Shown here: in pieces, positions 4,408 through 5,192 of the stretch | How the letters are laid out: each line of letters begins with the position of its first letter | Numbering within the stretch: position 1 is the first letter of the stretch | Assembly: GCA_003153875.1 (NCBI GenBank) | Contig: PMBY01000238.1 | Span: forward strand, 1 to 5,192 | Reading direction: 5' to 3' | Origin: Myxococcales bacterium | GTDB taxonomy: Bacteria > Myxococcota > Polyangia > Fen-1088 | Length of the DNA stretch: 5,192 nt | The notes under the pieces: generated by a model | Database searches by the model: none | The model's input: only the letters and a program-made list of their open reading frames with translations | Told to the model about the DNA's origin: nothing | Position numbers and translations under genes: made by a program

Positions 4408-5192
4408 TTAGAAAAACACGCGCACGCCCAGGCGGCCCGCGATGGGAGCCTGGTAGGAAGTCGGCATGAGGAAGTTGGGGTTCTTGATGGCAGGCACGAG
4501 ATTGCCATTCGCGTCTGAGATAGTGAGATTCTTGAGGTCCGCCTTACTCCCGCCGCTGATCGGCGTGACGACCTCTGAGGTGTAGATCTGATCCTGTGTC
4601 AGCACCGTGTGCTGATTGAACAGGTTGAAGACGTCCAGAAAAGCCTCGGCCGACAGCTTGCCGGGCAGGCTACGCCGATACGCCAGGTGCAAGTCGAAGC
4701 GCGTGACGAATGGCGTTCGGCCTATGGATCCACGCGGGAGGATGAAGGAATCGTTGTCTCCCGGACCCTGGAAGCTCCCCAGGGCGTTGAGCGGTTGGCC
4801 TGAACGGCCGACGAACCCCAAGCCAGCGGTCAGGCTCGCGTGGGCCAAGGGTCGGGTGTAGTAGCCGTCGAGGCGAATCAGGTGCGGGCGATCGTTGGGC
4901 AAGGGCCCGCTGCGGTTCACCATGATCCCAAGCACGTCGTATTGCGTGCTCTGGTTGGGATTGCGCTGGTCGTTATCAGCACTGTATAGGCCGACGTAGT
5001 TGCCGCGCAGCCGTGACCAGGTGTACGAACCAGCAAAAAACCAGCGGCGCGCAAAGCGCTTGTTCGCCGTGAGCTGCACCGCCTGGTAGGTCCGCGTGGC
5101 TCCCGCTGGGTTGACCAGCAAAGTTGGGCCGCTGCTGGGATTGGGATTGTTCGGATCGTACGTGTCTTCGATGGCGCGGCCGAGCCAGCGGT
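4408..5192 (-). CDS. Oar-like TonB-dependent outer-membrane receptor, C-terminal part (runs off the window)
   Basis: The last 260 residues of a larger leftward-reading protein are visible; the frame stays open to the right edge, so a TTG at 5121 is not a start. The sequence is the end of an outer-membrane beta-barrel with alternating polar/aromatic strands. Features seen in Oar-like receptors include RWLGRAIEDTYDPNN, TYQAVQLTANKRF, FFAGSYTWSRLRGNYVGLYS and NDRPHLIRLDGYY. AEAFLDVFNLFNQH and a terminal strand GRLGVRVFF ending in Phe, the residue type recognised by the BAM assembly machine, also fit. Such proteins usually have an N-terminal carboxypeptidase-like domain, a plug and a ~22-strand barrel, often over 900 residues in total. 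They take up unknown substrates with energy from TonB. The gene converges on the UPF0016 gene with 12 nt between the stop codons and no evident terminator. Confidence 0.88.
   Translation of the reverse strand, partial: RWLGRAIEDTYDPNNPNPSSGPTLLVNPAGATRTYQAVQLTANKRFARRWFFAGSYTWSRLRGNYVGLYSADNDQRNPNQSTQYDVLGIMVNRSGPLPNDRPHLIRLDGYYTRPLAHASLTAGLGFVGRSGQPLNALGSFQGPGDNDSFILPRGSIGRTPFVTRFDLHLAYRRSLPGKLSAEAFLDVFNLFNQHTVLTQDQIYTSEVVTPISGGSKADLKNLTISDANGNLVPAIKNPNFLMPTSYQAPIAGRLGVRVFF

Overview
This is a high-GC stretch from a Gram-negative bacterium. It carries an exported periplasmic YceI-family protein and an outer-membrane TonB-dependent receptor of the Oar-like type. Receptors of that kind, ending in a phrase like GRLGVRVFF, are especially common in Acidobacteriota and also occur in Myxococcota. 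Acidobacteriota is my best guess, but no rRNA or other taxonomic marker is present. Layout, left to right: (1) the first 23 codons of a leftward gene, very probably NADP-type glutamate dehydrogenase (gdhA), with a strong Shine-Dalgarno. (2) A ~480-nt divergent intergenic region, AT-rich from about 120 to 360. It contains five GTTAA/GTAAC boxes at 10-11 bp spacing upstream of gdhA and several inverted repeats, including a perfect 8-bp one just before the next gene. (3) A rightward orphan membrane histidine kinase (556-1896) with six predicted membrane helices. (4) A rightward YceI-family periplasmic protein (1993-2700) with a signal peptide and an Ala/Lys/Pro-rich tail. (5) In the ~200-nt gap after it, an in-frame piece that reads like the last ~40 residues of the ferrous iron transporter FeoB, with no upstream part: probably a gene remnant. 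(6) A rightward pair made of an RlmI-type 23S rRNA cytosine methyltransferase (2899-4119) and, 12 nt later, a half-size UPF0016/GDT1 membrane protein (4132-4395). (7) Converging from the right, the C-terminal 260 residues of the Oar-like receptor (4408 to the window end). The genes do not form one obvious pathway. The methyltransferase and UPF0016 genes are probably cotranscribed. The kinase and YceI gene lie in tandem, but 96 nt and an inverted repeat separate them, so cotranscription is uncertain. No response regulator is adjacent to the kinase. The iron/metal flavour (FeoB remnant, UPF0016 cation transporter family, TonB-dependent receptor) is suggestive only. The parts most worth a second look are the helically phased repeat array upstream of gdhA and the FeoB tail fragment. 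I found no tRNA, rRNA, CRISPR array, transposase or convincing intrinsic terminator.
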